Shown piece after piece: positions 8,870 through 18,900 of a stretch of 64,000 bases of DNA. The position numbers were made by a program, and so were the translations under genes. The stretch comes from Geobacillus icigianus (lineage in GTDB: Bacteria; Bacillota; Bacilli; Bacillales; Anoxybacillaceae), in NCBI RefSeq assembly GCF_000750005.1, contig NZ_JPYA01000083.1:10642-74641 (forward strand). The letters are read 5' to 3'. Position 1 is the stretch's first letter, and the number at the start of each line of letters is the position of its first letter. The notes below the pieces were generated by a model. The model was not told the origin of the DNA and made no database searches. It was given only the letters and a program-made list of their open reading frames with translations.

Positions 8870-9733
8870 CTAGGCGTTGCGCGCGGCCGGCTGCGTTGCC
8901 GTTTGGTAGGCGGCTTGCAACGATTGGGTGACGGCTCCCGGCTGGCCGCTGCCGATCGTGGTGTCGTCCACTTGGATAATCGGAATAATGGATGAGGTGG
9001 TGCTCGTTAAAAACAGCTCATCGGCTTGGGCGAGGTCGTGGACCGAAAACGCTTCTTCCATGAACGGGATGCCAAGCTCTCCGCAAAACTGCTTCACTTT
9101 CGTGCGGACGATGCCGTTTAAAATCCGCTCGGTGGCAGGATGGGTATATACCGTCCCAGCTTTGACGAGAAAAATGTTCGACGAACTTCCTTCCGTGACG
9201 ATGCCATCGCGGTGGAGAATCGCTTCGAATGCCCCGCGCTCGACCGCTTCTTGCTTGGCCAGCACGTTTGGCAACAAGTTCAAGCTTTTAATATAGCAAT
9301 ACTCCCAGCGGACATCCTTGGTCACAATGACGCGCACGCCACGCGTCATTTCGTTTCTTTTCCGCGCCATCGGCTCGATGTAGGCATACAAGTTCGGACG
9401 GTTTTCCGCCGGAAAAGCATGGGCGCGGGGAAAGCTTCCGCGCGTCACTTGCAAATATAAAATGGCATCTTCGTGCACATCGTTCAAGCGGCGGAGCTCC
9501 TCGAGCCGCGCGGCCAGCTCTTCGGGAGCGAACGGGACAGACAGGCGAATAGCGGCCGCCGAACGATACAGACGATCGAGATGTTCTTCTAACCAGATGT
9601 ACGTTCCATTGTATAGGCGCACGACTTCGTAGACGCCATCGCCGAACTGCAAGCCGCGCTCTTCCATCGGATACGTCACCTGCTCATAGCGGAGAACGCC
9701 GCGTTCGGTCAATACGTACGGTTTTACTGACAC
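8870..9733 (-). CDS. dat: D-amino acid aminotransferase (D-alanine transaminase)
   Basis: This 287-residue class IV PLP aminotransferase interconverts D-alanine and alpha-ketoglutarate with pyruvate and D-glutamate, feeding peptidoglycan synthesis. The PLP lysine is in YIKSLNLLPN (about Lys149), followed by the EGSSSNIF phosphate-binding segment and TSTTSSIIPI near the C-terminus. YxxR at the N-terminus (GVYEVVRLYNG) fits the D-specific branch. GTG at 9733 gives the family-typical MSVKPYVL and follows AAAAGGAG; the longer frame to 9763 would include that site. A TATAAT box lies on the minus strand near 9778-9783. Confidence 0.9.
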   Translation of the reverse strand: MSVKPYVLTERGVLRYEQVTYPMEERGLQFGDGVYEVVRLYNGTYIWLEEHLDRLYRSAAAIRLSVPFAPEELAARLEELRRLNDVHEDAILYLQVTRGSFPRAHAFPAENRPNLYAYIEPMARKRNEMTRGVRVIVTKDVRWEYCYIKSLNLLPNVLAKQEAVERGAFEAILHRDGIVTEGSSSNIFLVKAGTVYTHPATERILNGIVRTKVKQFCGELGIPFMEEAFSVHDLAQADELFLTSTTSSIIPIIQVDDTTIGSGQPGAVTQSLQAAYQTATQPAARNA

Positions 9734-9805
9734 AATAGCCCACTCCTTTTCAATTGCGCACATAATGAACCAATTCGATTATATCATAGATGGATTTTCT
9801 CCCCT

Positions 9806-9832
9806 ACTCCCGCTTTGTGCCAAAGCGGGAGT
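9806..9832. terminator. Perfect hairpin between dat and the repeat
   Basis: An 11-bp perfect stem (ACTCCCGCTTT / AAAGCGGGAGT, loop GTGCC) lies between the dat promoter and a repeat element. No good T tract follows on either strand, so a terminator role is only likely. The 9734-10073 gap holds this hairpin, the repeat copy at 9836 and nothing else I recognise. Confidence 0.4.
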
Positions 9833-9835
9833 TTC

Positions 9836-9975
9836 CTAGGAGGCTGGTGATTTAGTGCAAAAACGACTGATTCCACTCATTTCTCAATTAGAGAAACTTG
9901 GTAGAATCCGCTTTCTTTTTTGAATGAAAATGCCGCCGATCGGGGTGTGACAGCGGCTTTTCACCGGCTTTCTAG
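9836..9975 (-). repeat. MITE-like inverted-end repeat, subfamily B, copy 2
   Basis: This 140-bp element begins CTAGGAGGCTGGTGA and ends TCACCGGCTTTCTAG. Read on the minus strand it aligns along its whole length with the copy at 54763: both contain GGCATTTTCATTCA, an inner TTTCTC...TTGAGAAA stem and TTTTGCACTAAATCACC. The interior differs from subfamily A although the ends are the same. Confidence 0.85.
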
Positions 9976-10073
9976 TTAAGAGGATAAAAGAATTGACCTA
10001 TGTTCGGGTTGCGAAATGACAGCGATTTTTAGACAATAAACATATGAAACTAGCGAAACAGGGGAATGGATGG

Positions 10074-10790
10074 ATGGAAACGACATGGACGGCCGGGAAA
10101 ATGGCGCCGTTTCGCCAAGGGGTGCAGGCGGGGGTGGCGATCGCCATCGGCTATATGCCGATCGCGCTGACATTTGGCCTGCTCGCTAAGACGACCGGGC
10201 TGACGCTCGCAGAAACGGTGCTGATGAGCGTCGTTGTTTTTGCCGGCGCCTCGCAATATATTGCCCTCAGCTTGCTTTCCGTCGGTACCGGCATATTTGA
10301 AATCATTTTAACAACATTTGTTTTAAACCTTCGCCATTTTTTAATGTCCGCTTCGCTCAACGAAAAAGCGGAGGCGGATGCGCTTTGGAAAAAGGCGCTG
10401 TATGCGTTTGGCATCACCGATGAAACGTTTTCCGTTGCGGCCATGAAAGAGGGGACGGTCAGCGCTTCGTATATGTTTGGGTTGATCATGATGGCGTACG
10501 GCAGCTGGGTCGTCAACTCCGGCATCGGTTATGCTGTCGGGGCGAGTTTGCCGGAAAGCTTACAAGAGAGCATGTCGGTCGCTTTGTACGCCATGTTTAT
10601 CGGCTTGCTCGTCCCAGCGCTGAAAAAGGAGCGGAAAACGGTATGGCTGGCAGGATTAGCGGCCGTGTTCAACTCGCTCGGCACGCTTGTCTTTCACCTG
10701 TCTAAAGGCTGGTCGATCGTGCTGGCGACGCTTCTTTCCGCAGTCGTCGTCGAGTGGCTGGCGAAGAAGGGGGAGAATGAGGATGAATAA
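10074..10790 (+). CDS. azlC: AzlC family branched-chain amino acid exporter subunit
   Basis: This 238-residue integral membrane protein has about seven membrane segments and AzlC hallmarks: GYMPIALTFGLLA near the start, VVFAGASQYIAL, and TTFVLNLRHFLMSASL. With the small AzlD partner it forms a heteromeric exporter of branched-chain amino acids and analogues. ATG 10074 is preferred (GGGGA at about 10060) over ATG 10044, which has no ribosome site. It overlaps azlD. Confidence 0.88.
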   Translation: METTWTAGKMAPFRQGVQAGVAIAIGYMPIALTFGLLAKTTGLTLAETVLMSVVVFAGASQYIALSLLSVGTGIFEIILTTFVLNLRHFLMSASLNEKAEADALWKKALYAFGITDETFSVAAMKEGTVSASYMFGLIMMAYGSWVVNSGIGYAVGASLPESLQESMSVALYAMFIGLLVPALKKERKTVWLAGLAAVFNSLGTLVFHLSKGWSIVLATLLSAVVVEWLAKKGENEDE

Positions 10791-11088
10791 CGCGATCGTT
10801 TGGATGATTCTCGGCATGGGGATCGTCACGTATTTGCCGCGCATGTTGCCGTTCGTGCTGTTTGGGCGCGTCGAGCTGCCGCCGTTTTGGCAAGGGGTGC
10901 TGAAAAATGTGCCGTATGCTGCACTTGGCGCGCTGATTATCCCTGATATTTTTTTCATTCAAGACGACGTTCTTTTTGGGGTGATCGGTTTTGCGGCGGC
11001 GGTGACGGCCGCTTGGCTCGGTGCGAATGTTATTGTTGTCGTGCTTGCGGCGGTTGTCGTGCTTAGTTGCTATTCGATGTTGATGTGA
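10783..11088 (+). CDS. azlD: AzlD family exporter small subunit
   Basis: This 101-residue protein has three to four membrane segments; the N-terminal TYLPRMLPFVLF motif is characteristic of AzlD. It overlaps the end of azlC by 8 bp, and AAGAAGGGGGAG lies nine bases before ATG 10783 (ATG 10777 is an alternative). It acts with AzlC. Confidence 0.88.
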   Translation: MNNAIVWMILGMGIVTYLPRMLPFVLFGRVELPPFWQGVLKNVPYAALGALIIPDIFFIQDDVLFGVIGFAAAVTAAWLGANVIVVVLAAVVVLSCYSMLM

Positions 11089-11105
11089 AAGGTTCGGCGT
11101 TCAAT

Positions 11106-11138
11106 GAAAAAAGGGCAGACAATGCCCTCTTTTTTTTA
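11106..11138. terminator. Bidirectional terminator between azlD and the Sco gene
   Basis: AGGGCA (11112-11117) and TGCCCT (11123-11128) form a stem flanked by A6 on the left and T9 on the right, so it can stop transcription from both converging genes. Confidence 0.85.
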
Positions 11139-11154
11139 TACCTGTACAAAATCG

Positions 11155-11751
11155 TTATGACAATTCATCCATAATCGTTTCGTACACATCATCAACACGA
11201 AATCGTGACGCTCCCCCCATGTCGATCTGTTCGATGACCCGTCCGTCGCGATTGAGCAAGTAAGCGAGCGACGTATGCACCATCATGCCGTTTCCCGGGT
11301 CACGGTATTGGAAGTGGAAAGCGTCCGCCGTCGCTTTTGTCGTCGCTTCACTGCCGCGCAAAAACACCCATCCTTGCCCATCGCCAGTTACGCCAAATGC
11401 ATTTGCGTATGCTTGCAGTTTTTCTTTTGTGTCGCGCGCCGGGTCGATAGTGATCGTGACGAATTCCACATCGCGCCCGAACACTCCGGCTTTTTGCAGC
11501 CGGTCGCGCAGTTTGGCCATTTGCATCGTCGTATTCGGGCAAATATCCGGGCAGTTCGTATAGATGAATTCGATGAGTCGAACTTTGGGCGGCAAGCCGT
11601 CAAAGGAATAAGGAGCTCCCCACGCCGTTTCCATCGTCACGTTCTTCGGCAGGCTTATTGAAGCTGGTTGGTAGACCGTGAAATAGATAATGCCAACACC
11701 GATGCCAATAAGCAAGAGGCTGGCGACAATGATATATAGTTTTTTCATCAT
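11155..11751 (-). CDS. Sco1/SenC family copper chaperone for cytochrome oxidase
   Basis: This 198-residue membrane-anchored thioredoxin-fold protein has an N-terminal membrane segment (about 5-25). The copper ligands CPDIC are at about 67-71, and a distal His is in GNGMMVHTSLAY. Sco proteins deliver copper to the CuA centre of cytochrome c oxidase on the outer face of the membrane. ATG 11751 follows GGGAGGATC; a second ATG is adjacent. It stands alone here, away from the ctaCDEF genes. B. subtilis YpmQ is the likely counterpart. Confidence 0.87.
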   Translation of the reverse strand: MMKKLYIIVASLLLIGIGVGIIYFTVYQPASISLPKNVTMETAWGAPYSFDGLPPKVRLIEFIYTNCPDICPNTTMQMAKLRDRLQKAGVFGRDVEFVTITIDPARDTKEKLQAYANAFGVTGDGQGWVFLRGSEATTKATADAFHFQYRDPGNGMMVHTSLAYLLNRDGRVIEQIDMGGASRFRVDDVYETIMDELS

Positions 11752-11859
11752 GATCCTCCCTTCATGATCGATCATACCAAAACGAGGAGCGACAAAAACA
11801 CCATGTTTATGAACATTGTGCGTCTATTTTCCTAATGAAAAAAATTTTGCAAAAAAGGA

Positions 11860-11887
11860 TTGCATTTTTCTAGTTCTGTTATATAAT
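11860..11887 (+). promoter_or_regulatory. Sigma-A promoter of aceA
   Basis: TTGCAT (11860-11865) and TATAAT (11882-11887) with a 16-bp spacer, about 50 bp before the isocitrate lyase start. Confidence 0.65.
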
Positions 11888-11939
11888 AATGTTGTAAATA
11901 AATATATGTATTATAACAAAAAGAATGGGGGAAAGGAAA

Positions 11940-13226
11940 ATGGCGTCATTTGCTGAACGTGTTCGTCAATTGGAGGAAAGCTGGAAAAACGAGGAGCGCT
12001 GGAAAGGAATTGTCCGTCCGTACAGCGCGGAAGATGTCATTAAGTTGCGCGGCTCGCTTGATATTGAGCATACGCTCGCTCGGCGCGGAGCGGAGAAGTT
12101 ATGGCAGCTGTTAAATACGGAAGATTACGTTCATGCGCTCGGCGCGCTGACCGGCAATCAAGCGGTGCAACAGGTGAAAGCGGGGCTGAAAGCCATTTAC
12201 TTAAGCGGCTGGCAGGTGGCGGCCGATGCCAACCTCGCCGGGCATATGTATCCGGACCAAAGCTTGTATCCGTCCAACAGCGTTCCGCACGTTGTGAAAC
12301 GCATTAACCAAGCATTGCAGCGCGCAGATCAAATTCAATATTTGGAAGGCAGCGGCGATATCGATTATTTCGTGCCGATCGTTGCCGATGCCGAGGCTGG
12401 GTTCGGCGGCCAGCTGAACGTGTTTGAGCTCATGAAAGCGATGATTGAGGCGGGAGCGGCTGGCGTCCACTTTGAGGATCAGTTGTCATCGGAGAAAAAA
12501 TGCGGCCATTTAGGGGGCAAAGTGCTGTTGCCGACGCAAACGGCGGTGCGTAACTTGATTGCGGCGCGGCTTGCCGCTGACGTCATGGGTGTCCCGACGG
12601 TGCTGATCGCCCGCACCGATGCCAATGCCGCCGATTTGATCACAAGCGACATCGACCCGCGCGATCAAGAATTTATTACCGGCGAGCGGACGACGGAAGG
12701 GTTTTACCGCACGAGAGCTGGTCTCGATCAGGCCATCGCTCGCGGTTTGGCCTATGCGCCGTATGCGGATCTCATTTGGTGCGAAACGAGCGAACCGAAC
12801 TTGGAGGAAGCACGGCAGTTTGCCGAAGCCATTCACGAGAAGTTCCCGGGCAAGCTGTTGGCGTACAACTGCTCGCCATCATTCAACTGGAAGAAAAAGC
12901 TGGATGATGAAACGATTGCGAAGTTCCAGCAAGAGCTTGGGAAAATGGGATACAAATTCCAGTTCGTCACTTTGGCCGGGTTCCATGCCCTCAACTATAG
13001 CATGTTCGAACTGGCGCGCGGTTACAAGGAGCGCGGCATGGCGGCGTACGCTGAGCTGCAGCAAGCCGAGTTTGCCGCTGAGAAGTACGGGTATACGGCT
13101 ACGCGCCATCAGCGCGAAGTCGGCACCGGCTATTTCGATGAAGTCGCCCAAGTCATCTCCGGCGGCCAGTCGTCGACCGTCGCGTTGAAAGGATCGACCG
13201 AGGAAGAACAGTTTACAAAGGCTTGA
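11940..13226 (+). CDS. aceA: Isocitrate lyase
   Basis: This 428-residue enzyme cleaves isocitrate to glyoxylate and succinate, the first step of the glyoxylate shunt. The active-site motif KKCGHLGGK with catalytic Cys near 188 is intact, as are the metal-binding DAEAGFGG near 150 and the YNCSPSFNW segment near 310-320. The length is normal for the short bacterial class. ATG 11940 follows GGGGGAAAGGAAA. No malate synthase gene is adjacent; it would have to be elsewhere. The gene is monocistronic with its own promoter and terminator. Confidence 0.95.
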   Translation: MASFAERVRQLEESWKNEERWKGIVRPYSAEDVIKLRGSLDIEHTLARRGAEKLWQLLNTEDYVHALGALTGNQAVQQVKAGLKAIYLSGWQVAADANLAGHMYPDQSLYPSNSVPHVVKRINQALQRADQIQYLEGSGDIDYFVPIVADAEAGFGGQLNVFELMKAMIEAGAAGVHFEDQLSSEKKCGHLGGKVLLPTQTAVRNLIAARLAADVMGVPTVLIARTDANAADLITSDIDPRDQEFITGERTTEGFYRTRAGLDQAIARGLAYAPYADLIWCETSEPNLEEARQFAEAIHEKFPGKLLAYNCSPSFNWKKKLDDETIAKFQQELGKMGYKFQFVTLAGFHALNYSMFELARGYKERGMAAYAELQQAEFAAEKYGYTATRHQREVGTGYFDEVAQVISGGQSSTVALKGSTEEEQFTKA

Positions 13227-13305
13227 ATGAAACTGACCGAAACGGTTGTCTGCCTTCAAGATAGCATCGCATGAAACACAAAGCGATGCGCCGATCACTG
13301 CGAAA

Positions 13306-13344
13306 GAGGTTGTCCTGATCCTTCGGGACAACCTCATTTTTTTG
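13306..13344 (+). terminator. Intrinsic terminator after aceA
   Basis: GAGGTTGTCC (13306-13315) pairs with GGACAACCTC (13326-13335), followed by ATTTTTTT. Confidence 0.9.
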
Positions 13345-13412
13345 GTTTGGCTGCAAGTGCAGCGCATAAAAGGAAAAAGACGGCGCATGTTATATAGGTA
13401 GGAGGCGATGCG

Positions 13413-13607
13413 ATGAAAAAGGACAAAAGCGAGCTGCCGGAGGTAATGCCGGCGGAATTCCGCGTCAGCACCGATCTCCATTTTGAACAATGGGGAATGA
13501 ATGAGGAAACGTACGCGGGCGACTCTGTCGGCGAACATACGGCGCTGGAACAAGCGAATGAATATTTGGCGATGAAAGAAATCGGTCAAACGTTTGAAAA
13601 CGCCTAA
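13413..13607 (+). CDS. Small acidic hypothetical protein
   Basis: This 64-residue, acidic, soluble protein is preceded by GTAGGAGGCGATGCG and followed directly by a strong terminator, so it is very probably a real gene. I recognise no domain. Its C-terminus (ALEQANEYLAMKEIGQ) looks helical. It stands alone between aceA and comK; a small gene (yhzC) lies at the corresponding spot in B. subtilis, but I could not establish homology. Confidence 0.7.
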   Translation: MKKDKSELPEVMPAEFRVSTDLHFEQWGMNEETYAGDSVGEHTALEQANEYLAMKEIGQTFENA

Positions 13608-13611
13608 ACCG

Positions 13612-13640
13612 ACCCATGACCAGCGTCATGGGTTTTTTCA
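13612..13640 (+). terminator. Intrinsic terminator after the small gene
   Basis: ACCCATGAC (13612-13620) pairs with GTCATGGGT (13624-13632) around CAGC, followed by TTTTTC. Confidence 0.9.
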
Positions 13641-13644
13641 TTAA

Positions 13645-13937
13645 CTTTGGTTCGTCATCAAAACGTGTACTTGACAGACAGTGAACTTCTCTAAGAGACC
13701 GATGATTTAAGGGGGCAAGCCACTGATCAAGCCCGTTTTTCAATCAAATAGAAAAGCCTCGTCGCATCAGGATCACCTTTCAAACGATCCCCCCATTGCT
13801 CAAAATAAACAACCATTTTTCACCAGCCTTCTAAACAGGTGTAGGCAAAAAATGATTGATTTCCCCTGTTCTTTCGTAGATGCATAAGTTAAGATGTGTA
13901 ATGAAAAAATCAAGTACAATTTTTGATGAAAAGTCTT
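13645..13937 (+). repeat. Long repeat R3, comK copy (interrupted)
   Basis: The sequence from about 13645 to 13690 and from about 13835 to 13937 matches 60788-60929 near the bacteriocin cluster. Shared stretches include GTAGGCAAAAAATGATTG, TTCTTTCGT.GATGCAT and AAGTTAAGATGTGT. Here it is split by the repeat element at 13691-13834, whereas the other copy is continuous. The 13608-14018 gap is filled by this and the terminator. Confidence 0.8.
13691..13834 (-). repeat. MITE-like inverted-end repeat, subfamily A, copy 3, inserted in R3
   Basis: About 144 bp, with ends CTAAGAGACCGATGA and TCACCAGCCTTCTAA. On the minus strand it aligns with copy 1 throughout, including CCTGATGCGAC.AGGCTT. It interrupts repeat R3, so it is a genuine insertion. 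Confidence 0.85.
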
Positions 13938-14018
13938 AACTTTTTTCAAAATATAGAAAAATATAACTACTTGTGTTATGATAGAAAATAGCGAGCGAAT
14001 AGGAAAGGAGATGGATCG

Positions 14019-14552
14019 ATGAAGATCAACGAGTTCATTGTCCTTGAACAGTTCATCGTCAGTCGATATACGATGGCGATTCTCCCCTACTTTTTGAACA
14101 GCGACGTGTATGCGAAAGTCATCGAGGAAGATGGTGAGTACATTGTGAAAAAAACGCCGACCGATATCGTCAAACAGAGTTGTGATTATTATGGAAGTAG
14201 CTACCGGGGGAGGAAAGAGGGAACCAAGGCCATTATCGGCATCACCCATAAGGCGCCGATCGCCATCGAACCGTCCAATGAAATTTACGTATTCCCAACC
14301 GCTTCTCCACGAGATTTCCGCTGCGTTTGGCTTTCGCACATGCACGTTTATCGATACGAGCCTGCCAAATATGAACAGACCATCGTGTATTTCCGCAACG
14401 GAAAAAGTGTCTCCCTCGATGTTTCCTGCAAGTCGTTTATCAATCAATTGCACCGGACCGCCCAACTGCGGACGAAGTTATCCGAACGGATGGAAGCGCG
14501 AGAACGCAAGCTCCAGTACATATTCCGCATGCAGCAGGAAAAACAGACGTAA
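14019..14552 (+). CDS. comK: Competence transcription factor ComK
   Basis: This 177-residue protein aligns with B. subtilis ComK over the conserved core: GSSYRGRKEGT near 60-70, ITHKAPIAIEPSN, VFPTASP, WLSHMHV near 107-113, and the C-terminal SFINQLHRTAQLRTK. ComK activates DNA uptake genes by binding AT-rich K-boxes and its own promoter. The length is slightly below the 192 residues of B. subtilis, the difference being at the C-terminal tail. ATG 14019 follows AGGAAAGGAG. The position next to yhjE and the signal peptidase gene matches B. subtilis. The gene looks intact. Confidence 0.92.
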   Translation: MKINEFIVLEQFIVSRYTMAILPYFLNSDVYAKVIEEDGEYIVKKTPTDIVKQSCDYYGSSYRGRKEGTKAIIGITHKAPIAIEPSNEIYVFPTASPRDFRCVWLSHMHVYRYEPAKYEQTIVYFRNGKSVSLDVSCKSFINQLHRTAQLRTKLSERMEARERKLQYIFRMQQEKQT

Positions 14553-14631
14553 TTTTGCAAAGGTGAGTTCCAATTGGGCGCCTAGGGGTGTAAAATAGAC
14601 ATATAAACAGCATGTGAATGGGGAAAGATAC

Positions 14632-15255
14632 ATGGACATGGAAACCGTCAAACAATGGTTCACACTCGATCACATTCTTGCTTTGCTTGATCAGTATCGC
14701 TCCTTCGGCTTGCTTCCCGGCATCGCGGTGACGCTTTTGGAATCATTTTTTCCGATTTTGCCGATGGTTGTTTTTGTCATGGCCAATGCAGCGGCGTTTG
14801 GGTTGTGGAAAGGATTTTTCATTTCTTGGTTCGGCGCCTCGCTTGGGTCGCTCCTCGTTTTTTGGCTGACGCGGAAAGTGGGGCAGAAGCGCTTTTTTCA
14901 TTTCGTCCGCCGTCATCCGAAGGTGCGCCAATTTATGCATTGGATTGAACGGCACGGATTCGGGCCGCTGTTTTTGCTGTATTGTTTTCCGTTCACTCCG
15001 TCGGCGCTTGTCAACATTGTCGCCGGGCTGTCGCGCATCAGTCGGCAGCAGTTTATACTGGCTGTGCTCCTCGGAAAGATGATCATGGTGTTTACGATCA
15101 GTTTCATCGGCTACGACTTGGTGGCGCTCGTCCACCAGCCGCTGCGGACGGCGATGATCACCGCAGCCGTTTTCCTTCTTTGGTATGCCGGAAAGCGGGT
15201 CGAAGCGAGGTTTTCACTGACGGAAAAACGCGAAAGCGAGGGGGACGGAGAGTGA
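14632..15255 (+). CDS. yhjE: TVP38/TMEM64 (DedA-like) family membrane protein, YhjE-like
   Basis: This protein of about 207 residues has five or six membrane segments and the family pattern FFISWFGASLGSLLVFWLTRKVG, followed by FGPLFLLYCFPFTPSALVNIVAGLS near 115-140. Members act in membrane lipid scrambling and homeostasis in other organisms; the role in Bacillus is not settled. ATG 14632 has GGGGAAAGA upstream; GTG 14614 and ATG 14638 are alternatives. Its stop overlaps the next start by 4 bp, so it is coupled to the signal peptidase gene. Confidence 0.85.
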   Translation: MDMETVKQWFTLDHILALLDQYRSFGLLPGIAVTLLESFFPILPMVVFVMANAAAFGLWKGFFISWFGASLGSLLVFWLTRKVGQKRFFHFVRRHPKVRQFMHWIERHGFGPLFLLYCFPFTPSALVNIVAGLSRISRQQFILAVLLGKMIMVFTISFIGYDLVALVHQPLRTAMITAAVFLLWYAGKRVEARFSLTEKRESEGDGE

Positions 15256-15800
15256 CAGAACGGAAAGAGAAACAAGGGCACCGGTGGCTGTGGATGACAG
15301 CCGTCTGCCTTGCGGTTGCGCTCCGTTTGTTTGTGTTCAGTCCTTATATCGTTGAAGGAAAATCGATGATGCCAACGTTAGAAAACGGCAATTGGCTCGT
15401 TGTCAACAAGCTGTCTTATGACATCGGTCCGATTCATCGGTTTGATGTAATCGTCTTTCACGCCACGAGAAACGAAGACTATGTCAAGCGCGTCATTGGC
15501 TTGCCGGGCGACCGGATTGAGTATAAAAACGATGTGTTGTATGTCAATGGGAAACGGATGGATGAGCCGTATTTGCGCCCGTATAAGCAAAGATTAGCTG
15601 GGGGCAAGCTGACCGGTGATTTTACACTTGAGGAAGTGACAGGAAAAACGAGGGTGCCGCCTGGCTGTGTGTTTGTCCTTGGCGATAATCGTTTGGGCAG
15701 TTGGGACAGTCGGCATTTCGGCTTCGTGAAAATCAGCCGAATCGTCGGCAAAGTCGATCTTCGCTATTGGCCGCTGAACGAGTTCGCGTTCCAGTTTTAA
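15252..15800 (+). CDS. sipV: Type I signal peptidase (SipV-like)
   Basis: This 182-residue membrane-anchored serine protease removes signal peptides from secreted proteins. One N-terminal membrane segment (about 12-32) is followed by the catalytic Ser38 in GKSMMPTL and Lys79 in YVKRVIGLPGD, then VPPGCVFVLGDNR.GSWDSR near 147-162. All type I signatures are present. GTG 15252 overlaps the yhjE stop (GTGA), giving translational coupling. Order yhjE-sipV matches B. subtilis. Confidence 0.9.
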   Translation: MTERKEKQGHRWLWMTAVCLAVALRLFVFSPYIVEGKSMMPTLENGNWLVVNKLSYDIGPIHRFDVIVFHATRNEDYVKRVIGLPGDRIEYKNDVLYVNGKRMDEPYLRPYKQRLAGGKLTGDFTLEEVTGKTRVPPGCVFVLGDNRLGSWDSRHFGFVKISRIVGKVDLRYWPLNEFAFQF

Positions 15801-15984
15801 CGAACCAACGGAAGACGTCTCTCACTTCGAAACAATAGTGAAAGGGAGATGACCATCTTAAAAAGAAAGGCCCTGAAAAAGTGTCAGCGTAGCTGGCGGG
15901 AGTATGTCACGCTGGATGAGGCTGCGCTTTTTTTCTTTCTAAAAGCGAACGTATGTGCTAAAATAAAGAAAATAAAGGAAACGG

Positions 15985-18900
15985 ATGGTGGTAAGAGCCA
16001 TGTCGCTTCGGTTTTTGCTCGGGCGGTCGGGGAGCGGGAAAACGGCCGCCTGTCTGAGCGAAATACAAACCATGCTGAAAGAAAGCCCGCAAGGACGAAC
16101 GATCGTTTACCTCGTTCCGGAACAAATGACGTTTCAATGCGAATACGCCCTCATACATACAGAAGGGACGGACGGGATGATCCGTGCCCAAGTGTTCAGT
16201 TTCACGCGCCTCGCTTGGCGCGTGCTGCAAGAAACCGGCGGCATGAACCGCTATCACGTGCATGATGTTGGCGTGCAAATGATGCTCCGCAACATTATTG
16301 AACAGCGCCGGCAGGAGCTTAGACTGTTCGGACGCGCGGCGGACAAACAAGGGTTTATTGAGCAGCTGCACGACATGATCGCCGAATGCAAACGATATTG
16401 CCTGACGCCGGGGGAGCTCCGCCGCCACGCCGAGGCGCTTACGGCCGAGTCGAATCAACCGGGACGGCGGCTGCTCGCCGACAAACTAAGCGATGTCGCG
16501 CTCGTCTATGGCGAGCTCGAACGAAGCCTGAGCGGCCATTATCTCGATTCCGAAGATTATTTGCGCTTGCTCGCTGAACAAATTCCGCACTCCGTTTATT
16601 TGCGTGACGCTGAGATTTATATCGACGGATTCCATCATTTTGCGCCGCAGGAATACGCGGTCATCGAACAGCTTCTCCGCCATTGCCGACGCGTCACCGT
16701 TTCTTTGACCATTGACCGGCCATATGACGATGGCGTGCCGGATGCGCTCGATCTGTTTTATTTGCCGGCGCAAACGTATCAACAGCTGCGCGCACTCGCG
16801 CTCAGCAGCGGCGTATTGATCGAAGAGCCGGTCGTGCTTACGGAAAACCGCCGGCATGAAAGCAGCGCGCTTGCCCATTTGGAAAGGCAATTTCACCATC
16901 GTCCGTTGATTCCGTATGAGGAAAAGACCGATGCGGTTTGCATTTACGAAGCAGCCAACCGGCGGGCGGAAGTGGAGGCGGTTGCCCGCGAAATCATTCG
17001 CCTCGTCCGCGATGAGGGAGCGCGCTATCGCGACATTGCCTTGATCATTCGCGATCTTGAATCATATCGCGATGTGGTCAAAACGGTATTTTTTGACTTT
17101 GGCATCCCGTCCTTCATGGACGAGAAAGAGCCGATGCACTACCATCCGCTCATTGAGCTCGTACGCGCCGCGCTCGAAACCGTCGTGACGCGCTGGCGCT
17201 ACGAGGCGGTGTTTCGGGCGGTGAAAACCGATTTGCTTTTTCCGGCTGACGAAGACGCGGCCTTGTGGCGCGAGGCGGCGGACAAGCTGGAAAATTACGT
17301 GCTTGCCCATGGAGTGAAAGGGGATCAGTGGACGAGCGGCGAACGTTGGACGTACCGCCGCTATCAAGCGCTTGACGGGTTGAATGTGCCGCAGACTGAC
17401 GAAGAGCGGCAGTTTGAAGATGAGTTGAACCGGTGGCGCGAGGTGTTGACCGCCCCGCTTCGCCGGCTTGACCGCCGCTTGCGCCGGGCTGCGGATGGAC
17501 GCGGGCTTTGCACGGCGTTATATCTCTTTCTCGAAGAATTGCAGATTCCAAAAAAACTCGAGAAAATGAGCGCCGAAGCCGAAGCGGCCGGGCGCTTAAT
17601 CGAGGCGCGTCAGCACGAACAAGCGTGGAACGCGGTCGTTGACTTGCTCGATCAGTATGTGGAAATGCTTGGAACCGAGTCTCTTCCGCTCGCCGAGTTT
17701 GCCAAAATCATTGAAGCCGGGCTCGATCGCCTCGAATTCTCGCTCGTTCCGCCGGCGCTCGATCAAGTGATTATCGCCCAGCTGGATCGTTCGCGGCTGT
17801 TTGACATCAAGTACGCGTTTGTCATTGGCGTCAACGAGGGCGTCATTCCGGCCAAAGTGAAGGAAGAAGGGCTGATGGCCGAGATCGAGCGCGAACAATT
17901 GCGCGCGCTCGGCGTGTCGCTAGCCCCCGGAAGTCGGGAGCAGCTGTTTTATGATCCGTTTTTCGTCTACTTGGCGCTCGTGGCTCCGCGCCGCCGTCTG
18001 TACGTCGCCTATCCGCTCGCTGACGGCGAAGGAAAGGCGCTGATGCCGTCCCCGCTCATTCAACAATTGAAGAGTTTGTTCCCGCTGGCGTCGGTGAAGT
18101 TATGCAGCAATGACCCGTTCGATGTTCCCAAGGAGGCGGCGGAAGCCTTCGTCACCGTCCGGAGGGCGACGCAAACGTATTTGGTCAGCCAACTGCGGGT
18201 GTGGAAGCGGAATTATCGCATCGATCCGTTGTGGTGGGGAGTGTATAACGCGCTCGTCCGCCATCCGGAGTGGCGCAAAGACGTGCAGCATGCCGTTTCC
18301 GCTCTCTTTTATACGAACAAAGCGGCGCCGCTGAAAAAACGGTGGAGCGAGCGGCTGTACGGAACAAAGATTCAAGCGAGCGTCTCGCGCATGGAACAGT
18401 TTCAAAAATGCCCGTACGCTCACTTTGCCTCGCACGGGCTGCGTTTGAAAGAGCGCCATGTTTTTCGGCTTGAGGCTCCCGATGTCGGGCAGTTGTTTCA
18501 CGCTGCCATCAAGCAAATCGCCGACCAGCTCCGTGAACGGCATGTCGAATGGAGCAAACTATCAAAGCTGGAATGCGAGCGGCTGTCGGCCGAGGCTGTT
18601 GAGCGGATTGCCCCGCTCATTCAGCGGCAAGTGCTAGCAAGCTCATCTCGCTATCAATATATGAAACGGAAACTGCAAAACGTGGTCGCCCGCACGGCGT
18701 ACGTGCTAAGCGAGCACGCGCGGGCGAGCGGCTTCGTTCCGGTTGGGATGGAGCTGTCGTTTGGACCGGGCGGCGACTTGCCACCGCTTCGCTTTCGGCT
18801 CCGCGACGGAACGACGATGGAGCTCGTCGGGCGGATCGACCGCATTGACAAAGCGGAAAGCGGCCAAGGGGTGCTGCTTCGCATCATCGATTACAAATCG

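Noticed and set aside
13938..14000. ComK K-box (AAAA-N5-TTTT pairs) in front of comK
   Set aside because: The region is AT-rich with many A and T runs, but I could not find a pair with the right spacing that stands out from the background.
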